Assembly (NCBI GenBank): GCA_014338405.1
Contig: JTDE01000117.1
Location: 186,001-250,000, forward strand
DNA from: Paragonimus skrjabini miyazakii
Lineage: Eukaryota > Platyhelminthes > Trematoda > Plagiorchiida > Troglotrematidae
Length of the DNA: 64,000 bases
Direction: 5' to 3'
Shown here one piece after another: positions 34,101-48,085 of the stretch (its first letter is position 1; the number at the start of each line of letters is the position of its first letter). The notes beneath the pieces are model-generated. The model saw only the letters and a list, made by a program, of their open reading frames with translations, was not told the origin of the DNA and ran no database searches. The position numbers and the translations under genes were made by a program.

Positions 34101-36378
34101 TCATTCACAAACATTCATACACTAACATTATAATCATACAAATATCTGATGTGAAAATAGGTTGTTTAGGCGGAGCGAAACTACAATGATCAGTCATTTG
34201 GCAATAGAGTGAAGCATAAACAAACTTGGTTCTATTAGTACATTGAAATTCGTTTCAATACCCTCCCAGATTATGAGAAGTACGTGTGCTAGACGGACAG
34301 TTGACTGATTGATTAAACGCATAGTTTACTCTAAAGTCAAAAGCGTTTCAACTGTGGCTGAATTATCTTCTATACGATCAGGTTTCGTAGTAATTTGGTT
34401 AATTTTCAGTCTAGTAAGTGCGCTTCCTGAACAAAATTCCATTGAACTCTTTATAGTATACAATGTCAAGGCTGTGGAGGTGCGTTTAACTGTCAAGAAC
34501 GGCTATTCTACAATGAGATCATATTAAGAAGGCGCATTTACAGTAAGCATACTAGTCAGTTACACCTAGCAATCACAATCGTTGAGAATAAAACATTAAT
34601 ACGTTAATTTGTCTCACATAAAATATACGAGACGTGCACAAGAGGGGAGGATATAAGAGTGCAACTGCATTACATTTGGGTTTAACATGTTGTGTGTTTT
34701 GTTTGCGTTCGGCTGTCAACAATACAATAAACCCTATATAGAAGTTTACTTGTGGTTTGAAAACAAGTCGTAAATGAAACTGAGCACTTTTTTGTCCTAC
34801 AGAATGTACACTATTTATTCTCAGAGAAAACCAGACAACATTAATTCATCCAGTGTTGGTCACCTCGTAAATCCCTGGAGCTGTTGTTTTATTTCAACAA
34901 TTTCCTAGATTATTAGCGTAAAATACCTGATTGACGTAGCCCCACCAAAATTATCACCAACCAGTGCTCGGATAACAACTGAAGTACTGTCACCAATTCG
35001 ATTGATTTTTTTAAAAATGTGTTAAGGAAAACTGACTAAAATAGAAATGGACCTTCAAACCGCCATCCATCGTGTGCAGTTTAATCAGACAAGCCCGTAC
35101 ACTCAATCCCAAATGAAATATTTAACACCACATTGACTATCTGCTATCGAAAACTGTGTAACCAAAAACGGTTTGCAACTGAGATGGATGCTTGCAATTA
35201 TAAGGTCTCAGACACTACGAGGACAAACGAGCCGAAGGTGTAGTTTCTGAAAAGGGTGACCCAACCGCTTACACATTTTAGAATGTTGTGTCTGGTTGGA
35301 ACAAACGTTGAGGAACATGTACGTGTGATCACTTAATTAAAAAGTTTACACATCCAGCAATGATCACCGTAGCGACCAGTAACGACAAATTAATGTTAGC
35401 TTGGGAACATGCAGCAAATTGGAGCAAGATCCATTCACGGGTTAGGTCTGAAACAACTTACGGTAACTATATGTCCATGAGAGGTTTGTGACCAGCACCT
35501 TATCGGGAGTAAGACAAATGGGGGTACGGAATGCCAATTCAAAGTAGATAGATTTTTTCTTCCGAATACAATTTCGAAATTTCCATAGCCTGTTGATTTC
35601 CTGTGTGAAGAATTCGTTGTGTACACATCACCATATTCTACGTGAGGCATTTCAGAATTGTGTAGGTTGTCACGTGATTGTGAGTGATTCTAGACTCAGG
35701 TAAACTACCTCGAGATTTTAAAATACTTCTCACTCCGATAGTTTCTTGTGATCTTAGAGGAGTTGCTAGTTTCGTAAATCGGTACCGCTCTTGAAATGAG
35801 ATGAAATTAGAAAGCTGTCTTCTCTTTGCAGCCGTACTAAATCCGTTTGTCCTGTATACATGAATATTGGATGGAGAGCATTAAAAATGCAGAATTTCTG
35901 GTAGGTGGATATCCATCACACAGTCCGCTTTTCAGATTGACGAATGGATAGTTCTAAATCCGAAAATTTGTTACAGTACTATTACTTTTCCTGACCTGAC
36001 GTCAAACGCGAACAGATGTCACCGTCAACTCCTGAAAATTTTATAGGTACGCTGATCAGAACTCACTCATTAAGACTGAATGTAGCAATATTTCCGTTAT
36101 TGCTGCAAAATAATGGTTGGCTATTAGGTTCATACTTTCTTGTTAAAAACCACTAATCAACCCAGTTAACCTCGCGCTGTGCTCAACGCGGAGTTATCGA
36201 GCTCTGCAGTCTGAAATTCAAGGTTAGAGGAAAATGTGCTCTTGCTGCAGTTTAAGGGTGAACGATTTATTAATGGTACCAACAGCCTCATAACCTGATT
36301 TGATGTGAAATAAACGATAAAGTGAACCATCATCTCTTCAAATGGGAGGGACCAGTTAATGCTTCTAGAACAACTTAC
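31141..36378. other. unassigned stretch, one 9-bp tandem repeat
   Basis: No gene recognised. Three direct copies of AATCAAATG or AATCAAATA lie at 31911-31937, and a short TA run at about 31793. The remainder is AT-rich with no motif I can support. Confidence 0.5.
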
Positions 36379-36573
36379 CAATGGTTTCTGTTTGTTGTAA
36401 AACGCTGTTAAATATGCACTTACAGGAAGTGTAAGTTGAGGTCCGAAAACCATCGGGTCCATGTCTTGCCACATCTTACAAGGTGGTACAGCATATTGAG
36501 TGGAAAGCGGATATAACTTGTTGATTGTTATTTGACATATTTGAACTTTCTGCGGGTTTTCTGAATTTGTCAT
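36379..36573 (-). CDS. possible exon, unknown product
   Basis: The minus-strand frame from 36573 is open and meets a strong splice donor, CATTG|GTAAGT, at 36378. Up to there it encodes about 65 residues, including PPCKMWQDMDPMVFG and LPVSAYLTAFYNKQKPL. The open frame continues past the donor to 36166, which would be intron. A possible acceptor (CCCGCAG) lies near the start. I recognise no family, and an open frame of this length is not unusual by chance, so the donor is the main support. Confidence 0.25.
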
Positions 36574-39500
36574 TTACTTCCGTCAGTCAATGAATAACAT
36601 TCATTAGGTTGTCAATGACAAATATAATGTTTTTCACATTATTGTTTGCAATTGCAACTCATATGTGAACCGCTGTTCAGAAGTGAACAGGGCACGTAAG
36701 CATATTTCGCTGACATGGATGACGTTGCCATCTACATATATCTTTGGTCATACACAAAGGTTGTTCGGTTTTGAATGTCAGGTTAACTTTTGTTGACCAC
36801 TTGTGTTACTTCCACAGCCTACACATTCCTGACGGCTTTGCCCACTAAGACCGTTTGTCCCATCACGGTACAGACCTGAACAAAAGTGGCCAAATTCTTC
36901 AACGAAAAGTAGGCCTGAAACCGCTATTTAATTTGTTTGATTACATTACCGTGCCAGGAGGCTTTTATACAGTGTTGACGAGCTTCAAGCTGCGTCCCAA
37001 TGGTGTATCTATTGTCACGTCGTAGTTGCTGCATTCTGAGCTGCATAAACGTGGAAGCTCACAACACCACAAGGTAGCATGTTGTATTGTATGCCCCGAG
37101 GATATGGGTCAGTTTGTTTATTCATAGCACCACAATTTATACTATGAATGTATTATTTGAAAACTTCTCCAAGCTTTTGTCTTGATAAGTATTAATGACT
37201 TTACGTTTCCACCAATTTTTCACTTGTTCCAACACGAGATTTAAAATTGCTAAGCTGTCTGAAAATATATCTTCTACACAGACCGCAGTTAATTTTTCAT
37301 TGTACTGAAATGTACACAGAACAAACCCAACCCCCGTAAAGGTCTAAAATGTCTTGTGTAGACCTCGATTTGTTTTGTGGTAAAAAATCAATGGACATTT
37401 TATTAATGTGTGTTGCCGCATCATTGTTCAATATTCAAACGAATCGTTTATCATATATTTGTACGGCTTCATTGAGGAAGGAGTTGGAGTGACTGGTATC
37501 AGTTATGTTCAAACATACTTGAAGCTGCGATGGTTAAACAACAGCTCTTTCATGTCTAGTTACCTGAGTCTTCCTATATTTCTTCAGTGATATCTTCATG
37601 TGCAGAGTGCGTATATCAAACGTAAATATCAACCAAAGTTCCAGAGCTATCATCCTGCAACAGCCTGCGAGTGATCTCATGGGTGTTGGACAACAAATGA
37701 TATTTCACGCGTTACACACTAGTCCACTACAACGACATTCTCGTTTTCCACTGCTAATTCACTTCCTTACGAACATCGTCTACAACAACTGCATGTTTGG
37801 ATTTCTTGTCAATTGATCTGTTATTTTTTATCCAATTTCTGAACCTCCTATCACGTCAATGCATGCTGACTCTCGAATATTCGGTCAGTGTAACTTAACG
37901 CTATCTGCAATTGCTTCATGCACGGCGTCTCTTGAGATGTTTCACCTTTACTTTTGTTTGCATTGATGACACAAATTTACCTCTATTTTTATCCATTCAA
38001 TTCTGATATCTGTGACATAAGACACACTCTTGATCGCCCCTAGCTCCAAGCCGGAGGTAGACTGTTCATTCAGAAATAAATAATTAAAATGCTGATACTG
38101 ACAGTTCCGCTTCTCTCCTGTCCGAACACTTAAGTGTTCCTAATTGTGGTATCCAGCCAATGGCAGTGCGACTCAACATGAACGTGCCGTGCAAATAGTA
38201 AATGATGTCCCTAGGACTCACACAAGTTAACACAGATCGCCTAGGAGAAATGAACATTTAAACTTAATGTTCGATTTGCTATTACCCAACATTTATTTTT
38301 CTTTCTTATTTTGTAAGTTGAGATGGTGGTTCAGCATGTTTGTCTGCGAAGTTGCATTAATTTGCTTGTTACTTCGGGTTGTGGACAAATTCATTCTTTT
38401 GAAATGATGGAGCTCGTTGTGTTACTAGTAATTTACAGTCAAACACACTATGAATAGGTTTGTTTTTTTATATGAAAAGACCATTCGCATGCTGATCGGT
38501 GGTGTCCAGTAGAGCTGCAGTAAAATCACTTTTTGTTTTCTAATGAACCCGTCAGAAGTGTAAGATTTCACTTCCCGATTATGGTAAAAATCACGTCAGT
38601 ACACCACTTTGAGATCTATTCCCATCTTGTGCTTCATTAAATCATAAAGAAGTATGGTTTCTAAACACCGTACACAGTTTTTCATTTTCGAGCCTAGAAA
38701 GAGGCTAGTTGTCACACTACTTACTTTTATTGTGATCAACCAGCAAAATTGGAAATACAATCATATGTAATAAAACGCCTCCAAATATTCACCTACTGGT
38801 AGGGTAATTGTCACAAAACAAATAAAAACTTCATTTGCATATTTCTTTGGAAAAGCTCAGTAACCAAGGTAATTGAAATGTGTACTTGCCAAAACAAATT
38901 TTCACTAATAAAATGACCTAGACATAGATCGCGTCCAGAGAAACGTTGGTATTCAGGTTGGCATATTTGTGTACAGTGCATGGCCGTTTCGTTCATAACG
39001 TAATCGTTGATTCCAGCAGGTCTTGGGACACAGCACTTTAATCGGAAATTTGACTACATCAGTTAGACTATGCATATTTTGTAATAGATTTTATGTTGAG
39101 TGCACGTGTACAGAAAGTGCTTCTCCAAGTGGCAAGTTTGAAGCGCATGCTTTATTTAATTAGAGTAAAGCATTACTTACATTCGAAACTCTTTTTATGA
39201 CACAAGCTATTTTAAACATGCAACTATCGGGGTATCTGAAATATTTTTTTACTATTTATCATAAAAGAGCTGTAAACCACAAATACTGTTAGTTTGCCTT
39301 CCGCTTATGAACAGAACGTAACACTTTGGTTGTAAATATCATGACTTATGCAGCTACCAGTAATTTGAAACTATCAACAAGTGAACAAGCAGACCTCTCT
39401 AGGACTAACCAGATATAGAGTTATCAGCAAAAACATTCAACCTCCGGTATGCTTACCTGGTATTTTAATATAATCGATACGTAAGTCCCTATCTTTTATA

Positions 39501-42500
39501 TGCTTGACTACTGACGTCCGACTAAAAGACACAACCGAAAGTAGTTGACCATCGACCAAGCTGAACAGGAACATCAAACAAACGAGGCTGACACAAGGGA
39601 AGCGTATTATTAGCTTGAATCAAATTCAACAAATCAGGTACAATAGTCCGGAACCTACTGATCTGGATTGTATATGAGATTATTCAAAAGCGGATCTATA
39701 TTCATTACCTTGAACATTTCATATGTGAAATGTATGTACGCAAAGGGGTCGCCTCTTAAGATTTGTTATTTACGTAATAAACCGTAGTCGAAGTTAATTA
39801 CTGCGGAGTTTCTATACAGCCGAGGTTAAAATGTGTGTTTATTCGCGATCACAATTTATTTAATGTCGCGTTATATATGTATAAATATATATATTGTGTT
39901 GAGGCTTATGTGCAAGACACTGAAGCTTTTTGTGGAATTATTGTCTGTCCACGATTTATTAACCGCTGGCTGACAATTCATTCGTAATATTTTACAAACA
40001 GTTTGCAGATATTTTACATTTTTTCACTGTCAGTGAATAAAATGCAATATGGTTGATCTAGTTTGTTCTGATAAACTCAATTCTTCTTGTGTGTAACCAG
40101 ATACTATTCAGCTAACAGCATCGTTCAACCTTGCTCTGGTAACGTGGCTACTAATCTTTCCACCTCAGGAACAGGTGGCCACAGCGTTAGGTAGCCAGAG
40201 ACTTTGTGGTGATTATTGTGTACATTTAAACAAACGCATATCAAAAGTATTATCTGTGATCATTTTTTAATTTTTTTCCTGCTTGGCGAATACAGGCTTC
40301 AGTTTGTATCGCAATAACTATCCATTATGGTCACATACGCTTTGCTACACTCTACGTAGATCAGACTTTAGAGAAACCATTCTAAGTTTGTACATTTTTG
40401 AGCCGCGTATGTCGTGCGCATACAATTGACTGCACATGCCGAATTCGAGTGGATGTTAGAGCATTGGTGCATTAAGTATGCTAGTTGTCTATGTAAATAA
40501 TTGAGGACTAACGAACGTTGAGTCAACTCTAGTCAAAACTATTAACAAAATGAAGTAAATATTTCTCACTGAAATGAAATTGTCCATGGAGGGAAGTATA
40601 TTGTTTATCATTGGTTGTGGAAGCTTAAGCCGAAATAACTGATTTAAAATGTCTTATTTAAGACTTCCTCCAGCATACTTACCATCCACAGTATCCGCTG
40701 GACACATTAACTACCCCGTAGTGGGTCAAGGTAAAACTGGACTGGTAAACACGATTCACATCTTCTCAGCTGAATTATACAGACAGTAAACTTAGTTATC
40801 AATATCCTGTTAGCTGTCTGTGATTACTAACCAGGATAAAACAAGACCCGGGAAGCTTTTGTGATATGTAGATGAAAACAACCTCAGACATAGTCAGTCG
40901 AAGAAAGATGAATGCACAAGCTATTCCCACACTCTGGAAAGACCTTGAGACTATTCGAGGACTTGGAAATAAGCACTCTGTACTGGCAACAGGTAGAAAG
41001 AACTGATTGTTTCTGACTACCATGTGGGTGAACCCACTGATATGTGGACAGACGCCACAACTTTATGCTGATCCTCAGCAATTATCTTCATGGCAGCGTC
41101 ACTGGAGCTAAGGGGATATTAAACGTAAATTAATCCAAGTCGCCAGTATGAAAGGTTGACGAACAAGACTAAACCAGGGCACTGGTATTGAGTTGGGTGA
41201 GATTTCAGGGACGTACTTTTACTTTTCAGTATGGAGTACCATACTGGTCTTAAATGAAAACCTTCATTCGTCAACCCATCCGGTGTCAAATAAGCATAAA
41301 TATCATCTACATCTTCGATTGGCTGCGCAGGACTTATCCTTGATCGTACACTGTTTAACAAAAGTGTATTAACCAACGATGGCTTTCTATTTCTTGTTTA
41401 CACATCGCATTCCTGAAGTGCATAAATAGAATATTCTGGCTGTATGATAATGCTGAACTAGCTCAATTCCATTGTGTAAAAGAAAGACCACGTCTGTCTG
41501 TCAGCTACTAGTTCCAGCTGGATGCTGTCTGTGGCAGTTACTTCTCACAGAATACAAGACAATGACCACGCTTTTCGTTAAAAAACATTCACATTAATCT
41601 CGAATACATCTGGGAATTTTCTCTCTAAAGAATACAATATTCATGATCGAATAACTGTGATATCACAAACCGCTTTACTTGACTGCCTCACATAAATCTA
41701 CATCTTCCTTTCTTGAGAAATCATAAATTAAAACTGACAATCCTCGGCAATTTGTGCAATCAACAACCCACTTGGGAATTTCGGGACATATTTTATGGTT
41801 GGACCCCGCTCGAATGACTGTATATAATTTAGAGTAAGGGAAAGTTTAAGCATGCTGCATATATCTTTTGAGGATTTCCAAATCATACATTCCTTCCAAT
41901 TTAGGCCGTTTTCGATAAGTACGTTAATTCCTCTTCCATAAGTGCTTTTTGCTCCTATTTATGTTTAGGTTACCTAATCCCAATTACTAGATTACGCAGG
42001 TTTACCAGTTGTTTTTACACTTAACGTCCAACGAATGCACAATAGTCATTTTCACTTCAGTTAACAGTTTCATCGAATAGTTGCCATTCACCCTAATTTT
42101 CATGCAATTGTGTCCATTATGTTCATTGTTCTTGTATGCTTTTTCGTTGTGTGCCCAAACTTTTGATGGATGATGCACGGTAAACCATGTTCCTCCCATC
42201 AAAGCTTATTACCACACATGACAGCTATCGTTAGTATCAGACAGAGTATGTACGACACAGAAGGTAACATTTCTACTTCCTGGTATAATAACCAGAAGCA
42301 CTGAACAATTTATAAATTAATGATTCATATGGTTCAATGTTCGGTCAATTATCTTAAACGTTTCTTCCGTCAAATCTTTTGGAAGGGGTGTGCTCAAGAA
42401 TCGGCCTATTTACAAAATGACTGGTGGTTTTATCCATTGATAATTTTGAAACCATTTTGCGTTTGATTCTTTAAGGCATGACCAATGTGGACCGAACCTA

Positions 42501-45500
42501 CCGACTATTCACCGCCTTGTATGATTATAGTGCAGGTGGTAGAAAGTGAGTTCTGCCAACTCCAACATCTTGAGGCTTATGTTTTGAAGAGTAATCACAG
42601 TGACGGAAATTAAGGATTTGCGCCATTTAATCCGGAAAGAGAAATGCGTATTTTCCCATAATTGTTGGTAGACTGTTTACAGTTGTGATGTTGTAGACAG
42701 TCATCACTATCGCTGAAGTTTGGTTACTCTGTCGGCTTATAAGCAGTTGAAACTAATCAATTCTTGTTACTCGTCCAAAAATGAGGACGCAGTAGTTCGT
42801 TACTGGAGCCTCAAAAAAAATTCCAGACCATGCGGATGAACCTGTAACTAACACGTGCAAAAGCATGTTGAGATATACGCTAGTCTACAGATTCTATTCA
42901 TCTATCCAGCTATGCTCATAATTATGCTAACAGTATTCTGGGTTGTGGTACGTTTCCATACCGTAATCTTGCGTTGGTCCATTTAAAAATCTGAGGTGCA
43001 AATAGCTTTGCCAAGCTGTAGGTTCAAGTGCCAGTTGTTGAAAACTGAAAATACTCTCTCTTTAAGTGTTGTTGAGATGTTGGGAGAGGCGAAAGACCGG
43101 GTACACCTTTTGCTTCAGTAAACCCCCGATTACAACTTGCGGAACCTATGTTGTGAGCGCGGTGGATTCGGATGGTGAAAAGGTGGTAAACAGTTGATAT
43201 TCAGTGCTTCTCTGTGTTATACCACGAAACTCATGTTCACGTCTGAAACAGCTGAGTAGGAGGTAAGGACGTGAACCTCAGAGTGGCGTTTATAATGAAT
43301 CTTGAGTTGTATTATGGATACCCTATGGTATACCGTAAGTGACCTTGATTTCCAGTTATTCCTTATAATTCGCGGGCTTAAATTCGTTCGGGTCCTATCG
43401 ATAGACGCTAAACCTCACTGTTCTACCAAGCAAATGCAATTCCGCTGCTGCGAACATGTAGTTTGAGGGTTTGATAGACAAAATCATCAAAGTCAGCCAA
43501 TTGAACGGTGAATACGATTAAAATCTTGCTACTTCTTGGTCATTCCATAGATGACTTCATAGTATTAACGCGAGTTCTGTTCTTCAGAATGACTGTCCAG
43601 GTTGTCCTCCGTTGCCAAAAATATCTCGGAGTATAGGCACAATACAGCACACCATGTTACATTGAAAGGGACTTAACGACGACGTTTTGAGTACCAGTGG
43701 GCTTGCTTTCCGGAACAGCAAAATCTGCACTCAGGCGTCTACTCGATGGACTTTGAAAGTCTACTAGATATCATACGTGGCATTCATGCACTCCAATGTT
43801 ATGGCTCCATTTATCCGTAGATATAGATTCAGGATGATCGACCCATTTAGATAACCCAATTCTATGAACACGATGCTCATGTTTGGTTAAATACGCCGAG
43901 CCGCCGTCTACCACCACCTCACGTGAGGAAATTCTTATATCTGCTAGACTTGTGCTTTGCTGGTCTGCGTGCGTGACATTCAACAACGAGCACGGCGTCG
44001 AGCGTGTTAATTTGTTTTCTACGATTTCCTGAAAACCCATTGCACAGTTGTAAAGTTTCGGTTAGTCAGCCTCGAAACCACCAATAACACAAAGGTAATT
44101 TTTCCTCCTCCTCCAAGAACCGACCATTTGTTCAGCCAACAGTTGTCATATTTGTTTAACTTCTAGGTGGGTTTGGAAAGTATCCAATAGGCCGCATGGT
44201 GCTGGACGACTCAACAGCGGAAGCAGTGATAACATTTACTGTCCCCACTAACATCCAGTGGGCGATCATCTTCGTATTGCACGATTGTTTATTCCGTCAA
44301 ACTGTTTAGTTAAAGGTGGTTTAATGTCACATGAACACATTCTTTGAGTCACTAAAAATAACTTTCAATCGATGGTTTGCAACGATATGTTGCCTGTTTG
44401 TCTTACTTAAACCAGTTGTTTGTTGGTCAGGTATGGCTGCTAGTTTAACTACCTTACGAATTGTGCGATCATAATTATGATGTAGTAGTGTTTCTGGCTG
44501 GTTTGTAACAAAGGCTCATAATGTATACTGATTAGAAATTTTTATTTTCGCTGCTGAAGATTGCCTAAGATGGGTGTTGGTCCTGGTGCGCATTTTCTGC
44601 TGCTAGACTGTTAGTACATGCATGATGGCATCGTGTTTAATTTTTGAACAGATAGTTGGTTACTTCGGCATTTTCAACCTCCAATAACTTCCCATATTAA
44701 CCAACTGAGAATAATCAACTTGAAGTGAATTTCTCAGCTTTACCGGCAACACTGGCTGAATTGTATAATTTCGTATTTGATGAGCAGCAATGTTAATCTG
44801 CAATCCTGACTGACGTCCTCTGAGTACCCACTTCTCCAGGTGTACGTCATTCTACAGGATTATCCTTTCCACATCATTGGGAAGTTGTTTTACATATGAC
44901 AGCACCTCTCTTTTGCATTGCAAATAGTCTTCCGATTGTCCGAAACCTTGAAAATACGAGACTTTCGGAGGTGTAAATACATCCACGTTATACAGACTTT
45001 TAACAGTGTATGCATGACAATAAATAGGCAGATTGTTTAGAGTATTTAACACTGCGAGTAAACAGTCGCATTGTATGCGAGTGGCAGTGGACAAGTTTGG
45101 TTGTCAGTTATCAGAATAGACATCAGGCACCCGGTCAGTCCTACAGTTTCTCCAGTGCACATCAAACTATAAAATGGCGTAATTTGCAAGCGTTTTTATA
45201 AAGCTGGATTTATCAGAATTCTCATCCTTAACTAAGATAAACTACTCAGGTCTTTCATTTCAGAGAAATTAGTAAGCTTGGTTTTAAGCTGTACGGTCCT
45301 TTGATTTACCATTTATGGAGTTAGTTGTGTGACTACGCTGACCTGCAATTCCTTTACAGGTCTTCAGAGCGCTGACATCAAACGCAACACCCGTACGCCA
45401 CATCTTTCGATAAAAGCTGACTTTATTAGCAGTTTTGAAGTGACTCTTGACAAAATCCTTTGCACTTAAACGAAGACTCATAATGACGGATCTTCTAAGT

Positions 45501-46488
45501 TTTTGAAGTCCACATCACGTTTCTGATATCCCGTTTAAACTTCTGGTAGATTAGAGAATTGAAAGAAGCATTAGTCGATTATCATGTTGTGAACCAAACT
45601 CAAGAAAAGTGGGGGCTAAACAAATCTATGCAAAATCATTTCTTTTCAAGTCAGTTAGACTGGCATTGAATTTTATCTACAATTAGTGCTAGAGTGATGG
45701 ATGCCATATAGCTCGGATGAGGATATAGCGGGCAACATTTTTATGAGGAGGAAAAGTGTAAACACATTATACTTATATATGAGTGAAGGCTTGCATCATG
45801 TGGCACTTGAACACACAACCAAGTTGGTCGGGTACTTTGCGGAACGAAAGTTTACGTTTCATGGTACCTAAATTTTGAAGACACATGAGGTTCGAAATCT
45901 GAGTCAGCTACACAGTGTGAACGACAAAGTTGGTTAAATCATGAAATACATACCACATTCAACAGCCATTGATCACCTGGTGGACCATATGCATACAAAA
46001 TTGGCTAAACTAACAATATGAGTAGTAGTATGTTGAATTATTGGTAGCACATCATATGGCATTGCGGTTTTAAGTAATCACAAATGTTTCATATAACATT
46101 GAGTGAACTCGGAAATGAACAGGCTTTTGGCACGCGGGACTCAGTCTTTTGACTGATACGTTTCAGTCGCCGGAAACATACAAAAACATCAGCTATCACG
46201 GCCCATATCAGAAAAGTATAATACTACCGGTCAGGACGATTTCCAAGTAAAAACGATTTTGGGAATTCTTAGTAATTCATTTCCTTTAGTGAAGGCCCAA
46301 TTTTATAGTGCCGGGCTTATGCTGGATGTAAAATTGTAAAAGGAGGATAACACTGGCTGCAGTCCTATATAGTTGTTATGAACGGAACCCTCTAGTTACT
46401 TCAGAGCCTGACAGGCGTCCTGGAGACGTTCATGACGGAATCCCGCAGCACACTCATCTCATATGATTGAATTTAGATGAAAAATTTC
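36574..46488. other. unassigned AT-rich stretch with weak coding-like patches
   Basis: No gene or mobile element recognised over nearly 10 kb. A TA-rich run lies at about 39868-39897. Minus-strand patches at 43771-44040 (after a TTTTCAG acceptor-like site near 44029) and 45284-45481 have plausible composition but no recognisable domain. The patch at 44660-45094 is listed separately. Confidence 0.4.
44660..45094 (-). pseudogene. coding-like stretch with one in-frame stop, unknown family
   Basis: On the minus strand one frame runs for 80 codons from 45094 to a TAG at 44852-44854. It then stays open in the same frame for 63 more codons to a TAA at 44660. The first part includes VKSLYNVDVFTPPKVSYFQ and QCKREVLSYVKQLPND; the second includes LEKWVLRGRQSG and a QPVLPVKLRNSLQVDY block. 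The composition looks protein-like on both sides of the stop, which would fit a pseudogene. I cannot name a family, and a chance frame is possible. Confidence 0.25.
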
Positions 46489-46721
46489 TCAGCTCCGGAT
46501 GTTTCTTCATAGCTTAGTTGATAGATCGCTTGCCGCTAATTGATTATCCACCCCTCTAACTGTTTGTTATAAAATACGCACCCGTGTTATTGTAAATTTG
46601 GTACTGACGAGTCAATACGAAATGCTTGCATCTACCAGTGTTCGTGTTCTAACTGCTTTGTTCAAACTGTTCAAGGGAACCAATTGTTTCACAGTATTTT
46701 TGTTGCTAGGTCGAATCCAGC
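46489..46721 (+). repeat. tRNA-like repeat unit, copy 1, with a 150-base insertion
   Basis: The unit starts TCAGCTCCGGATG, followed by an A-box-like ATAGCTTAGTTGATAGATCG. It ends with TTGTTGCTAGGTCGAATCCAGC, whose GGTCGAATCC resembles a B box. Compared with copy 2, about 150 bases are inserted between GCCGC and CACAG. The insert has AATTG at both edges, possibly a short target-site duplication. Copy 1 runs straight into the 100-N gap. Confidence 0.6.
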
Positions 46722-46821
46722 NNNNNNNNNNNNNNNNNNNNNNNNNNNNNNNNNNNNNNNNNNNNNNNNNNNNNNNNNNNNNNNNNNNNNNNNNNNNNNN
46801 NNNNNNNNNNNNNNNNNNNNN
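46722..46821. other. assembly gap (100 N)
   Basis: Exactly 100 Ns, the usual placeholder for a gap of unknown size. The same repeat abuts both sides, so the true number of units is unknown. Confidence 0.99.
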
Positions 46822-46913
46822 TCAGCTCCGGATGTTTCTTCATAGCTTAGTTGATAGATCGCTTGCCGCATTTGTGCACAGTATTTTTGTTGCTAGGTCG
46901 AATCCAGCAAAAG
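46822..46913 (+). repeat. tRNA-like repeat unit, copy 2
   Basis: An uninterrupted unit of about 90 bases, identical to copy 1 over both shared parts by eye. A box and B box lie about 35 bases apart, as in tRNA genes, but the rest does not fold as a cloverleaf. It may be a SINE head or a tandem satellite derived from one. Confidence 0.6.
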
Positions 46914-48085
46914 CATACAGTCTTCGCAACTGTAACACTTCTCACTTAACACATCCGTTAGATTAATTCACGTAATAGAGTTTCAGTGCTCAAGGTTAAC
47001 GTTGGAGGACTTCAGATTAAGCAGTTCGAGAAATACTGCTGGGAACGAAAACCGATTGGCTAATTTGGTAAATTGCTTATGAGACTGTGGATTGAGGGTG
47101 TAAATCAGCCTGAACTGACTTTAAAATTTCAGAATGGCTCCATACTTCTTTTTATAGAGCGTCTGTCACGAGTAAACAAGCAGCTTCTTGTCTGAATCCA
47201 AAGGGACGCCAAAGTTTTCACAGTGTTGTCTGTTGTAACCTATCATATTTGTCAGAATAATTAGAGATAACAATTTGATTTTGAATTTTAAGATGATATT
47301 GGACCATAAATCGACCATTCCAAAAGCACCATTAACAACACGTTGGCCGTACTTACTTTGGTGGTATGTTAGGTGTAACAATGCGGTTATGGTTTGTAAC
47401 ACCCAAAAAATGTAATCGATGAATGACTTTAGAATATTTAACAACGACAGGTAATGATGATGATGTTTTACACACTTCGATTATAAGAACGCATTCAACC
47501 TTAACTGAATAAGGAAGTTCTACAATATTTCTGATTGACATCTATTCGAATTTTGAAAGTTGTCACCTATCATTCGGGAGCATGAACTATAGAATATCAA
47601 ACCAATGATTGCCATATTTAAACTATATTGATACATTATTGTTGCATGGTGTCATTTTCTGATCATTTTTCAAAAGAGTAACACTGAAGCATATTTTCCT
47701 TTACAGCCGCATGTGAAGTTACTTTCATACTACAAAAATGTATCCATTTTTATTTGTTTCTATTTTAACAGCCTATATTTCGTGTTTGCGACCAGCCAGG
47801 TATTTTTACGATAAGCTTGTTTTGGGACAAGATGCTTTGGTTTGATAGTAGGCTTTTTACGACAACATGACGATTAGTTGCTGCCCCTAACAATTGTGTA
47901 TCTACATTGGCCAGAATTGTAGTGAGGTAACCTCAACTTAACATGGATAAGTAATATACAAAACAAAGAACCGTCGCCCAAACGATGGTCAAAAGTTATA
48001 AATATAGAGATTTGTGGCGGTGGAATGGTTAATTCAAACATTTTTCATAGAGATATATAAGAAATTTAAAGTCATCTGCACATTT
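46914..48085. other. unassigned; one possible exon at 47357-47541 (minus)
   Basis: In the minus-strand frame from 47541, 61 open codons meet a good donor, CCAAA|GTAAGTA (intron from 47356). The peptide contains ELPYSVKVECVLIIEV and VVKYSKVIHRLHFLGV, with no family recognised. The rest of the stretch shows nothing. Confidence 0.25.
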
